Below, in pieces: positions 52,141 through 60,186 of a stretch of DNA of 64,000 nt. Source of the stretch: Rossellomorea vietnamensis (lineage in GTDB: Bacteria > Bacillota > Bacilli > Bacillales > Bacillaceae_B). Positions within the stretch are counted from its first letter, which is position 1; the number at the start of each line of letters is the position of its first letter. The DNA is taken from positions 1,984,001 to 2,048,000 of the forward strand of contig NZ_CP104558.1 in NCBI RefSeq assembly GCF_025398035.1, given 5' to 3'. Position numbers and translations under genes: made by a program. The notes under the pieces were generated by a model. It was given only the letters and a program-made list of their open reading frames with translations, was not told the DNA's origin and searched no databases.

Positions 52141-52749
52141 CTATCCCAGCAGATATAATTCTTTTAACGTTTCTATAAAATCATCATCGTTTTTCACTTC
52201 AGTCTTATTAATAAGAGCATAAAATTGGCTTAGTTTAAAAGAAAAATTATATAAAACAATAGCTGCACTATTCAAGTTTCTAGATTTAGTTATGTACGTC
52301 TTAGAATCACGCTTTCCTAAGAATAGAACATTGTACTTATCGTTCGTACTTTTTTCTAATATTATTTTATCAGGCATCATTTTTAATAGTGAATAATAGT
52401 TTCCATCTAAAAATGTTTTTAACATCTTTTGAAGATCATTTAGTGATGCTACATTTTCAACCGCAATGTGACCATCTGTATTATATTTTCTTTCTTCTAA
52501 TTTACTCTTTGATAAGAAATATAGAGCTATGATGGATTTATATTTATCAGTAAATACATCTACTTTGTATTCATTTCCATCGTTAACCTCAAAAAGCTCA
52601 TAAAGGTCCATTCCTTCATTTAAAGTTAATTTAACGGTGGTTTCAGGATAATCCCCTCCATTTACTGGTGCGACGCAAATAATATCTTTTTCATTTTTCA
52701 TTACTTTAAATTCCGTCTCAATGAAATGATATATACCATTTATGGCCAC
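52141..52749 (-). CDS. Hypothetical protein, possible second immunity gene of the TNT locus
   Basis: The 202-residue protein (MAINGIYHFIETEFKVMKNE at the N-terminus) is AT-rich, soluble and has no motif I know; a GTG start with AGGAG at 8 nt is chosen. It lies downstream of the immunity gene of the LXG-TNT toxin on the same strand, separated by 88 bp and a palindromic repeat. Accessory or orphan immunity genes are common at this position, which is the only support for the role. Confidence 0.5.
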   Translation of the reverse strand: MAINGIYHFIETEFKVMKNEKDIICVAPVNGGDYPETTVKLTLNEGMDLYELFEVNDGNEYKVDVFTDKYKSIIALYFLSKSKLEERKYNTDGHIAVENVASLNDLQKMLKTFLDGNYYSLLKMMPDKIILEKSTNDKYNVLFLGKRDSKTYITKSRNLNSAAIVLYNFSFKLSQFYALINKTEVKNDDDFIETLKELYLLG

Positions 52750-52780
52750 ATTCTAGACTCCTTTTTGTTTAATGTAAAAA

Positions 52781-52807
52781 GAAGCACAAGATCTACTCCT
52801 GTGCTTT
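52781..52807. repeat. Palindromic repeat, diverged
   Basis: GAAGCACAAGATCTACTCCT then GTGCTTT; arms AAGCACA and TGTGCTT pair. It sits between the two presumed immunity genes. Confidence 0.55.
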
Positions 52808-52837
52808 ATGTTCCATCAACTGCTTTATCATTTTCCT

Positions 52838-53464
52838 TCACTTAATAAAAATCTCAATATCATTATCATCAAATTTATTTTCTAATACTCCATTTTCTAA
52901 ATATGTCTTTTCCACTACTTTAAGCAGGTGAAGAGCATATGCCAGTTTGTACATTGCAAAGATACCCCTTTCTAAATTCAAGGGCAATGTAGAAAATTTC
53001 CTATTGTTTTGTTGATCAATATAACTCACTACCATTTTACTTTCTGACACCTCGGCAAAAATTGATTGCGGTCTCATTTTAGTGAAACTATAACATTCCT
53101 CCCTAATGCCTAAAGAATCAAAGAACATCTTTGTTTCTTCCCGGGTTTTTAAATTTCTAATAGGGTTATTAGGAAAATGAATTTTCTTAAAATAAAATTT
53201 CCTCAACGTCTTTAAATAGAAATATTTAATTGCATCTTCTTTATTATGGAATTTTTTGATTTTATCTCTTTCTGGGGAAGGCCGATTTTCAAAGTTCATC
53301 TCAGAATAATACCATTCATTATTATTAGCCTCTAATTGATTGTAATTTTCATAGTATCCAGTTTGTTCTCTTATCGATATATCATCTACAAGGAGGTTTA
53401 TACCTAAATCTTTACATATACGAAGTAACTGTTTAGTGTTCAAGGAAATCTTCCTTCCCTTCAT
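52838..53464 (-). CDS. Imm59-like immunity protein
   Basis: A 208-residue, AT-rich, charged protein. The C-terminal part YALHLLKVVEKTYLENGVLENKFDDNDIEIFI resembles the Imm59 family of immunity proteins, whose members often accompany LXG toxins. Its ATG overlaps the toxin stop (TAATG), the tightest coupling in the operon, which argues strongly that it protects against the TNT-type tip. The family label is by memory of the pattern and moderately certain. Confidence 0.65.
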   Translation of the reverse strand: MKGRKISLNTKQLLRICKDLGINLLVDDISIREQTGYYENYNQLEANNNEWYYSEMNFENRPSPERDKIKKFHNKEDAIKYFYLKTLRKFYFKKIHFPNNPIRNLKTREETKMFFDSLGIREECYSFTKMRPQSIFAEVSESKMVVSYIDQQNNRKFSTLPLNLERGIFAMYKLAYALHLLKVVEKTYLENGVLENKFDDNDIEIFIK

Positions 53465-55302
53465 TACTCAATTATTTTCTCAATATACCCGTAATCTAGC
53501 AAATTTTCTACTGTTGCTTCGACCATATTTCCATAGTCATCCATAATTTTAATTTGAGTATTATATTGTACTCCATAACCTAACTCATCAAACCAGGGGG
53601 CAATCTCTCCAGATCTAACTTCAAACCCATTAATTATACGGTATTTTGTGTATGGCTGATCCTTCATATGAGGGGGTAATGCCCTTTTTTCATAACTTGT
53701 CCCTACAGGAGAAAAGTATTTGCCAGTTGGATTACTTCCGTACCTATCAATTTCATTACCTGGTTTAAGGGTTTCTACCTTATATTCTCCTTTAACGAAA
53801 CCATCAATATTGGGATCTCCTTTTGTCCCTGGCCAGTTTATTTCTCCAGTCTTCTGGTCATAGTATTTAGGATTATCATAAACATGTTTATATTCTATAT
53901 AAAGTTCTTCATGCGGAGAATACTTCCACCCAGCGAGTTTATTTTTATCTTTGTCGGTTATGACAATACCGGGTTCATCATCTGTATAAACCTTTTTCCT
54001 AGTTCCACTTTCCTGGACCTTAACATCACTTTCTACAGAAAACCGACTCCACCCAGGCTCTCCACCAACCAACATACCATTATCAGCAGCTACCATCGGC
54101 CGGTTATAAAGATCATCAACCCCCAAACGAATCTGATTCCATCTATGAGTCAATGAAACCTTCGGAACTGTCCTAGGTGCAGGAGTTGGTATATTCGTGC
54201 CACCTTTCACTTTCAGCCCGGGTTTGGCACCTCCGACAAGAAGTGCTGCCAGGCCAAAGCTATTCATCCAGTGTTCTTTGGAGTAGGTGTCTTCTGGATT
54301 GACTGCCCCGTTGAAAAGGTCCATCCCACCCATCGTCAGGTAGTTGATAAAGTCAGAGCCGGATTCGGTTGCTACCTCCGCTCTTTCATTCAGACCACTC
54401 ATAAAGCCTTTGCCTAAATCAAGGCCGCCAGCCGTAATATAGTTCCCAAAATCATAGACGGAGTCAAACTTCTCTTCATTCCGTTTCTCCATCCCTGCCC
54501 AGAGATCCTGTCCGATTTCCTTAAAGCTGTTAAGGGATTCCATGAACGGATTCTCATTGACTTCTTCTTCCAGAAGGGGCTTGGGCTCTCTTGCCTGTTC
54601 CTGGGCTTCCTTGAATTTCAAATAAGATTCTGTCTCTGCTGTAATATCATCCGTTAGCTGATAGGTATCACTGGAGTAATAAGCTGCTGCATTGAAATAA
54701 AGCGGTGATATGTGACTGCCCTGCGTGGACGAGTCCATTAACTGCTTCATAAGACTTGTGAGTACCTGTTCACTGGTTTCTAAATGTTGATATTCCTGTG
54801 TTAATTCTTCATCAAATTGATTGACGGCGTCAAGTGTATCTTCTCGCTTCCTCCTCGCGTCTTCCATATGGGCATCGAACCGTTCCCTCGAAAAGACGTT
54901 CAATGGATGGATATCGCTTATACGATTGAGGATTCCTTGAAGTTCCTGCTGTTGTGCAGCAACCATTTCATCTGATCGTCTCTCACTCTGTCGGAGATCT
55001 TCCTCCAGGAATGGAAGTCCCACCGATTCCCTGCCAAGGTTTCTTCCATCGGCGTCACCATGAATGCCGTCGAAGAAAGCGATGTTCCTTTCAGCCAGTT
55101 GAATCCAAACCTCAACGACATCGATTTGAGCGCCGTAGAAACCTTTAATGGCATCGGCACCCTTTCCCTGGAATTCATCGTCTAGGTCCACAATGGCTTG
55201 AAAAGAGTGTTTAAGTGTTATCAGTTGATCTTTTAATGTTTCGTATTCATGTCGGCGTGATGACATTGCGTCGAGTAAAGTAGGGGCTTCATATACTTTC
55301 AA
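53464..55302 (-). CDS. LXG polymorphic toxin with TNT-like NAD glycohydrolase tip
   Basis: The 612-residue protein starts with an LXG domain (MKVYEAPTLLDAMSSRRHEYETL; residues 1-220) and a linker to about residue 370. The tip from about residue 490 reads NEIDRYGSNPTGKYFSPVGTSYEKRALPP, then PYTKYRI, FEVRSGEIAPWFDELGYGVQYNTQI and a closing DYGYIEKI. These are the hallmarks of the TNT domain, which hydrolyses NAD(P). DNA composition changes from GC-richer to AT-rich at about 54.19 kb, where the variable tip begins. The operon upstream supplies the YwqH/YwqI-like partners for secretion. Confidence 0.92.
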   Translation of the reverse strand: MKVYEAPTLLDAMSSRRHEYETLKDQLITLKHSFQAIVDLDDEFQGKGADAIKGFYGAQIDVVEVWIQLAERNIAFFDGIHGDADGRNLGRESVGLPFLEEDLRQSERRSDEMVAAQQQELQGILNRISDIHPLNVFSRERFDAHMEDARRKREDTLDAVNQFDEELTQEYQHLETSEQVLTSLMKQLMDSSTQGSHISPLYFNAAAYYSSDTYQLTDDITAETESYLKFKEAQEQAREPKPLLEEEVNENPFMESLNSFKEIGQDLWAGMEKRNEEKFDSVYDFGNYITAGGLDLGKGFMSGLNERAEVATESGSDFINYLTMGGMDLFNGAVNPEDTYSKEHWMNSFGLAALLVGGAKPGLKVKGGTNIPTPAPRTVPKVSLTHRWNQIRLGVDDLYNRPMVAADNGMLVGGEPGWSRFSVESDVKVQESGTRKKVYTDDEPGIVITDKDKNKLAGWKYSPHEELYIEYKHVYDNPKYYDQKTGEINWPGTKGDPNIDGFVKGEYKVETLKPGNEIDRYGSNPTGKYFSPVGTSYEKRALPPHMKDQPYTKYRIINGFEVRSGEIAPWFDELGYGVQYNTQIKIMDDYGNMVEATVENLLDYGYIEKIIE

Positions 55303-55322
55303 TGGTCGCGTCTGCCTTTCTT

Positions 55323-55622
55323 TCAGGATTTAGTTACAGCTTCATCCTGTTGTTTTAAAGCTTCTACATTCGCTTTTGTATCTTGTATATTCTTTTCAAC
55401 AACGGCGATGTAGTCCTTCAATATCTGGTGAATATTCTGTTCACGTTGGATCCATGCATCTGTATAATGCAGCTTGTTCCGTCCCAACTGCTCTTGTGCA
55501 GGTGGATTCAACTGTAGCCGTTCCAGATTGTGCATCACTTCATTCAGTTTTGCCATGACTGCATGATGGTTGAGCTTGATTTGCTGTGCTGATCCCCCTC
55601 CAGATCCCGGGTTCACATTCAT
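55323..55622 (-). CDS. YwqI-like (DUF5344-type) small LXG partner
   Basis: A 99-residue helical protein (IKLNHHAVMAKLNEVMHNLERLQ, IHQILKDYIAVVEKNIQDTKANVEAL) with a Gly/Ser-rich N-terminus. It lies 20 bp upstream of the toxin gene and abuts the gene before it. By analogy to ywqH-ywqI-ywqJ in B. subtilis it binds the LXG domain for T7-type secretion. Confidence 0.78.
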   Translation of the reverse strand: MNVNPGSGGGSAQQIKLNHHAVMAKLNEVMHNLERLQLNPPAQEQLGRNKLHYTDAWIQREQNIHQILKDYIAVVEKNIQDTKANVEALKQQDEAVTKS

Positions 55623-56051
55623 CTAAAACAACCTCCCTTTCAAGTCACTGAGTTTATGAGAAACCTGCTCATAAAAATCTTCCCCTTTGGAAAGTAAATG
55701 TTCTGCATCTTGAGCCAAATGACCATAGAAGTTCATTACACCCTGCTGAGCTTCCAATACATGAATCTTTGATTCTATTGAACTGACATACTCGTCATAG
55801 TTTTCATGTCCGATTTGCCTCATGGCCTGGAGGGCAGAATCCCGTTCCGTTTGATATTTTTCAGACCTTGGGCCCATCCAACTTTTATGTAATTCCGGCT
55901 GTTGAATTAGTTTAATTTCACTAAGTAGTTGACTTTGCTCATGCAAAATGGCGTTCTTCGCTTCCCTCAACCGCGAAATCTTTTCCTGAATATCGCTCGA
56001 TTGGGAATGGATCACACTCTGAATGTAATTTAACTCATTGTAGAGTCCCAT
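55623..56051 (-). CDS. YwqH-like (DUF5082-type) LXG partner
   Basis: About 142 residues forming a long helical hairpin (NYIQSVIHSQSSDIQEKISRLR, LHKSWMGPRSEKY, YEQVSHKLSDLKGRLF). The WMG turn recalls WXG100 folds. The start at 56051 (MGLYNELNY) is chosen because GGGAG lies 8 nt upstream; an upstream in-frame start would need a site that is absent. It is the first gene of the operon and ends directly at the start of the YwqI-like gene. Confidence 0.78.
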   Translation of the reverse strand: MGLYNELNYIQSVIHSQSSDIQEKISRLREAKNAILHEQSQLLSEIKLIQQPELHKSWMGPRSEKYQTERDSALQAMRQIGHENYDEYVSSIESKIHVLEAQQGVMNFYGHLAQDAEHLLSKGEDFYEQVSHKLSDLKGRLF

Positions 56052-56222
56052 TTCGGCATCTCCCTTACCAATTAATCCGCTAATATACCTATAAAATTCC
56101 AATCATCTTTGATATCGTACCACCCTTTTGTTCATCATTCTACTCAGCAATGAGAATATAACAAAAAAAGGAAATTATTCATGATTCTTTTGTACCACGA
56201 TATTCAATATCTAAAACCTTTT

Positions 56223-56292
56223 GGGAGCAAGGGGACGGTTCTCCTGCTTCCTCCTCATTAAAAAGAAGCACGAGAACCGTCCCCGTGCTTCC
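56223..56292. repeat. Two facing palindromic repeats
   Basis: GGGAGCAAGGGGACGGTTCT...TGCTTCC at 56223-56252 and GAAGCACGAGAACCGTCCCC-GTGCTTCC at 56265-56292. They are inverse units of the same family and could fold into one long hairpin between the toxin operon and phoD. The rest of the 470-bp gap holds only the phoD promoter. Confidence 0.85.
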
Positions 56293-56455
56293 TCTCATTC
56301 TATTATGTTGTTTTCTTTTCACCCATGTTAAGAAAAACAGGTCTGTCCGCCTACTAAAATGGATGAAATCCACTGAATCTTTCTCACTTATTGAAACATT
56401 CAAATAAAAATGGGCTTTTGTCCCAGGAATGAGTCCCCTCCTCTTCCTCCCTCTA

Positions 56456-56497
56456 TTTACATTCATTTACAACAAGTTAAAAGTGGGCTCCTATAAT
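56456..56497 (+). promoter_or_regulatory. Pho-box-like promoter of the phoD-tatC-tatA operon
   Basis: TTTACA at 56456 and 56466 and TTAAAA at 56477 resemble the TTAACA-type PhoP half-sites; the last two are spaced 11 bp as the consensus demands. A perfect TATAAT follows at 56492-56497, about 45 bp before the start codon. Induction by phosphate starvation through PhoPR is expected for phoD and fits these signals. Confidence 0.55.
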
Positions 56498-56540
56498 ATG
56501 AACTGTTCGATTCAATAGATTCATGAAGGGAGTCATCCAT

Positions 56541-58295
56541 ATGACGAATGAGAGATCAATGGAAAATTGGATTCAAAAGCTGAATGTAGAGACCTTATAT
56601 AAAGGGGTCGACCGCCGCAACTTCCTTCAAGGGGCGGGGAAAGTCGCAGGCATTTCCCTGGGGATGGCGATTGCTCAATCGATGGGCGGTTTGTCTGTCT
56701 CGGCAGAAGAAGCCGGATTTCAGGATTTCCCTTTTTCACTTGGGGTAGCTTCCGGTGACCCGCTGCCGGATAGTGTCGTATTATGGACACGTTTAGCCAC
56801 TGACCCCCTTAATGGCGGGGGCATGCCTGACCGCAAGATTCCTGTGAAGTGGGAAATCGCGAAAGATGAACATTTCCGGCATATCGTGCAGCGAGGTACG
56901 GAAGTGGCAAGTCCGTCCCTCGCTCACTCCGTTCATGCCGAGGTTGGGAACCTGGAAGCAGGCACGGTGTACTATTACCGGTTCAAAGTCGGAAAGGATT
57001 TCAGCCCGATCGGAAGGACGAAAACCCTACCTGCCTTGAATGCAGATGTCTCAAGCCTGTCCTTTGCCTTTGCTTCCTGCCAGCAATATGAGCACGGCTA
57101 TTATACGGCCTATAAGCATATGGCCAAAGAAGATCTTGATCTCATTTTCCATCTTGGAGACTATATTTATGAATACGGCCCGAATGAGTATGTAGCTAAA
57201 TCAGGAAATGTACGAGACCATAAAGGTCCTGAAATCCGCACGTTGGAGGACTACCGCAACCGCCATGCCCAATACCGGACGGATGCCGACCTCCAGGCTG
57301 CCCATGCGGCTTTTCCATGGGTGGTGACATGGGATGACCATGAAGTGGAAAACAACTATGCCGACATGATTCCTGAAAAAGGCCAGTCTGTGGAAGAGTT
57401 CGTGAGGAGGCGTGTTGCAGCCTACCAGGCCTACTATGAGCATATGCCGTTAAGGAGATCTTCCATGCCTCATGGAGTGGACATGCAGCTCTACCGTCAG
57501 TTCTCTTACGGAAACTTGGCCAATTTCATGGTCCTCGATTCCCGTCAGTATCGTTCCGATCAGGCAAATGGAGATAAAAGCTCTCCCCAGACGGCAGAAT
57601 CCCTGGACCCTTCACGCACCTTGCTGGGCCGCGAACAGGAACAATGGGTGCTTGATCATCTCGGCAGCTCCAACAGCTCATGGAATGTACTGGCCCAGCA
57701 AATCTTTTTTGCCAAGAGAAATTATGGTCCAAGCCCTGATCAACCGCGTTACAGCATGGATGGCTGGGATGGCTACACCCCTGCCAGGGAACGCATCACG
57801 GACTTTGCCCGTCAGAAAAACATGGATAACCTGATTGTCCTGACAGGTGATGTACACGCAAACTGGGCCTCGAATATCCTGGCAGACTTTGACGAACCGT
57901 CTTCCCCCTTGCTTGGAGCCGAGTTTGTCGGCACATCGATCACATCAGGCGGGGACGGTGCAGACAAGCGCGCTGACACGGACCGCATTCTTGCCCAGAA
58001 CGAACATATTAAATTCTTCAATGATTATCGCGGATATGTCCGCTGCCATGTCACGCCCGCCCAGTGGAGAGCCGATTATCGTGTCGTTCCTTTCGTCTCG
58101 AGTCCAGGCGCGGATATTTCTACCAGAGCCTCCTTCGTGTACGAAAAAAATGCAGAAGGACTGAAGGAAGTGTCAACGTCAACCGTTCCAGAAGGGAAAC
58201 CCTTGTCTTCCGAGGTGGAAGACGATCGTCATGAAGCGCATGCCCGCGCCCATAAAAAGCAAGCCCAAAAAGGCAAACATATGCAAATGAACTAG
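56541..58295 (+). CDS. phoD: PhoD-type alkaline phosphatase/phosphodiesterase with Tat signal
   Basis: The 584-residue protein has a twin-arginine signal (DRRNFLQGAGK, then a hydrophobic stretch ending SVSAEEA). The PhoD catalytic domain follows, with ASGDPLPDSVVLWTR, FAFASCQQYEHGYYTAYKHM, LIFHLGDYIYEYG, TWDDHEVENNY and VLTGDVHANWAS, the metal-binding blocks. It hydrolyses phosphodiesters and monoesters outside the cell, with Fe/Ca cofactors in the family. The start MTNERSMENW at 56541 has GGGAG at 8 nt. It is the first gene of an operon with its own Tat translocase genes. Confidence 0.95.
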   Translation: MTNERSMENWIQKLNVETLYKGVDRRNFLQGAGKVAGISLGMAIAQSMGGLSVSAEEAGFQDFPFSLGVASGDPLPDSVVLWTRLATDPLNGGGMPDRKIPVKWEIAKDEHFRHIVQRGTEVASPSLAHSVHAEVGNLEAGTVYYYRFKVGKDFSPIGRTKTLPALNADVSSLSFAFASCQQYEHGYYTAYKHMAKEDLDLIFHLGDYIYEYGPNEYVAKSGNVRDHKGPEIRTLEDYRNRHAQYRTDADLQAAHAAFPWVVTWDDHEVENNYADMIPEKGQSVEEFVRRRVAAYQAYYEHMPLRRSSMPHGVDMQLYRQFSYGNLANFMVLDSRQYRSDQANGDKSSPQTAESLDPSRTLLGREQEQWVLDHLGSSNSSWNVLAQQIFFAKRNYGPSPDQPRYSMDGWDGYTPARERITDFARQKNMDNLIVLTGDVHANWASNILADFDEPSSPLLGAEFVGTSITSGGDGADKRADTDRILAQNEHIKFFNDYRGYVRCHVTPAQWRADYRVVPFVSSPGADISTRASFVYEKNAEGLKEVSTSTVPEGKPLSSEVEDDRHEAHARAHKKQAQKGKHMQMN

Positions 58296-58314
58296 CACCA
58301 AGGAGGCTGAGGCC

Positions 58315-59064
58315 ATGAATGATTGCAACCAACAGGTGATCGGACACTTGGAAGAGCTCAGGAGCCGCGCCATTAAAACCGTACTCGCCTTTATCGGTTT
58401 CCTGATCGTGGGGCTCTCTTTTATGAAACCGATCTACGGATGGCTGATCAGGGATATAGACATGAAACTCGCGATCCTCGGACCGAGTGACATTTTGTGG
58501 GTGTACTTGATGATCGCATCCGTTTTCTCAGTCGCTGCCACCATCCCAGTCGCTGCCTATCAGATCTGGCGTTTCGTGTCTCCGGCTCTGAATGAGGCAG
58601 AAAGAAAAGTCACGTTACGCTTCATACCCGCCTTGTTCTTTCTGTTCATTTTCGGCATCGGGTTCGGCTACTTTCTACTTTTTCCGATCGTCCTGAGCTT
58701 CTTGACCACCCTGTCAGCCGACCAATTTGAAACAATGTTCACGGCGGAGAAATACTTCCGATTTATGTTACACCTGACCCTGCCTTTTGGATTGTTATTC
58801 GAAATGCCATTAGTCATCGTCTTTCTGACGGTACTTGGCATTTTGGATCCTTCCAAGTTGAAAAAATCAAGAAAGATCGCCTATTTCCTGCTGATCGTCA
58901 TTTCAGTCGTGATTACACCGCCGGATTTTCTTTCCGATGTATTGGTCATCCTGCCGCTCCTTCTTTTATATGAAATCAGCATCACCTGCTCAACCATGGC
59001 GTATAAGAAAAAGGCTTCCCCTTCTGCGGAGTCAAATGCAGGTCAAGAGAATGTTGCTCTATGA
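58315..59064 (+). CDS. tatC: Twin-arginine translocase subunit TatC
   Basis: The 249-residue protein has the TatC layout with six transmembrane helices. The N-terminus GHLEELRSRAIKTVLAFIG contains the conserved E-L-R-R twin-arginine docking region, and PALNEAERKVTLRFIP marks the first cytoplasmic loop region. It starts 19 bp after phoD with AAGGAGG. It recognises the Tat signal of PhoD and, with TatA, moves the folded enzyme through the membrane. It corresponds to the TatCd type. Confidence 0.95.
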   Translation: MNDCNQQVIGHLEELRSRAIKTVLAFIGFLIVGLSFMKPIYGWLIRDIDMKLAILGPSDILWVYLMIASVFSVAATIPVAAYQIWRFVSPALNEAERKVTLRFIPALFFLFIFGIGFGYFLLFPIVLSFLTTLSADQFETMFTAEKYFRFMLHLTLPFGLLFEMPLVIVFLTVLGILDPSKLKKSRKIAYFLLIVISVVITPPDFLSDVLVILPLLLLYEISITCSTMAYKKKASPSAESNAGQENVAL

Positions 59065-59165
59065 AGGAAGAGGCTCGGAATGAACAGAAGAGGCTTCTTG
59101 AGTGTAATCGGGATCGGCACATCCGTGTACCCACGCACAAATCAAACTGACAGGAGGAGAAATCT

Positions 59166-59399
59166 ATGCTTACAAATATCGGAATCCCGGGATTAATTCT
59201 CGTACTCGTGATCGCCCTGATCATCTTTGGCCCGTCAAAACTACCGGAAATCGGACGGGCATTCGGAACGACCTTAAAGGAATTCAAAAGTGCTACGAGC
59301 GATTTAGTGAATGGACATGACCAGGAAAAGAATCCTTCAAAAGACGAAGGTCAACGACTGACAGCGGTGGAAAAAGACAAGCAGCATACAGGCAGCTGA
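59166..59399 (+). CDS. tatA: Twin-arginine translocase subunit TatA
   Basis: The 77-residue protein has one N-terminal helix ([34 protein letters not shown], quoted in parts: [14 protein letters not shown] is the family hallmark), an amphipathic helix and a charged tail. It forms the size-variable pore for TatC. AGGAGGAG precedes it; about 100 bp separate it from tatC. In B. subtilis the order is phoD-tatAd-tatCd, so the order is inverted here. Confidence 0.93.
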   Translation: MLTNIGIPGLILVLVIALIIFGPSKLPEIGRAFGTTLKEFKSATSDLVNGHDQEKNPSKDEGQRLTAVEKDKQHTGS

Positions 59400-59685
59400 C
59401 CTGCCACATCAAAAACCGCCCAGAGCTTCTTAGCCTGGGCGGTTTTCGGTTTCTGGTATCCATTTCTCTAACCTCTTTTATGTAGTTTTCATATACTTCC
59501 CTTGCCTTATCCGCTCCTGGCATTTCTTTCGTTATTCTTTTATGTAGATCACTTAGCAAATAAAGCCCCCTGAACAAACAACCTGCAATGATGCCGAAAG
59601 CCAGGATGCCGCCTATCCAGGGCCCGGATATAAACAAGATCAAACCTAGTATACTGGCTGAAAACACCGATAATAGTAAGTACAA
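59293..59685 (-). CDS. Small membrane protein, C-terminus running into the tatA terminator
   Basis: The first 65 residues look genuine: a TTG start after AGGGGG, two hydrophobic helices ([39 protein letters not shown]) and a charged helical part ([22 protein letters not shown]). From about residue 80 the frame reads through the tatA terminator and then antisense to tatA, which is not a natural gene end. The gene has probably lost its own stop, or a frameshift moved it. Family unknown. Confidence 0.45.
   Translation of the reverse strand: MYLLLSVFSASILGLILFISGPWIGGILAFGIIAGCLFRGLYLLSDLHKRITKEMPGADKAREVYENYIKEVREMDTRNRKPPRLRSSGRFLMWQVSCLYAACLFPPLSVVDLRLLKDSFPGHVHSLNRS
59414..59447 (+). terminator. 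Terminator of the phoD-tat operon
   Basis: AACCGCCCAG and CTGGGCGGTT form a 10-bp GC-rich stem followed by TTTCGG; A-run on the other side. It begins 15 bp after the tatA stop. Confidence 0.9.
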
Positions 59686-59736
59686 ACGAATAGATCCCCC
59701 TTCTCTCTTATGATTTATTCGTCTAGGATCGCGATC

Positions 59737-59758
59737 CAGAGGGACAGGTCCCCTGGCC
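59737..59758. repeat. Short repeat of the GGGACAGGTCCCC type
   Basis: AGAGGGACAGGTCCCCTGGCC, palindromic at its core; another sequence type of the intergenic repeat collection. It ends at the stop codon of the next gene. Confidence 0.55.
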
Positions 59759-60027
59759 TACTTCCGATCCCCACCATGCCTCACTCTATACAGAATCGAA
59801 GCAAAAAGATTAGCCAAAAAGAATAACGGGTTCCCCTGCATATTCCCATGAAGGCTCAGCTCACCAACATTCATGGCATCATACATTTCTCCCTGTTTCT
59901 TCCCTTTTAATCGGTTCTTCTCCTCTTCAGCTTTTAAAGCGATCAAGAAGCGATATTGCATAGGTAAGATCAATAGGGAAATCAGTACATATAAACCGAT
60001 AACAGCTAGAAAGATATACACTTCCAA
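59758..60027 (-). CDS. Small membrane protein (DUF3949-like)
   Basis: An 89-residue protein with an N-terminal helix MEVYIFLAVIGLYVLISLLILP, a basic/acidic middle (AEEEKNRLKGKKQGEMYDAMN) and a second short hydrophobic region (NPLFFLANLFASILYRVRHGG). The pattern recalls the DUF3949 proteins of Bacillus, of unknown function. It is monocistronic with AAGGAGG upstream. The DUF label is a recollection and uncertain. Confidence 0.65.
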   Translation of the reverse strand: MEVYIFLAVIGLYVLISLLILPMQYRFLIALKAEEEKNRLKGKKQGEMYDAMNVGELSLHGNMQGNPLFFLANLFASILYRVRHGGDRK

Positions 60028-60106
60028 TTTGACTGCCTCCTTAAATCCACCACTGTTTATTCTTTATATATGTATACGTTTAAATGGATTGGAAAGTTTC
60101 GTTAAT

Positions 60107-60176
60107 GGGGAGCAAAGGGACGGTTCTCCTGCTTCCAATTTATAAAAAAAGAAGCACGAGAACAGTCCCCGTGCTT
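60107..60176. repeat. Two facing palindromic repeats
   Basis: GGGGAGCAAAGGGACGGTTC...CTGCTTCC at 60107-60136 and GAAGCACGAGAACAGTCCCC-GTGCTT at 60151-60176, inverse units as at 56223-56292. They lie between the DUF3949-like gene's start side and the end of the aldo/keto reductase gene. Confidence 0.8.
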
Positions 60177-60186
60177 ATATAAACGT

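Noticed and set aside
56179..56466. Minus-strand 95-codon frame upstream of phoD
   Set aside because: It runs across two palindromic repeats and the gap; composition is that of intergenic DNA.
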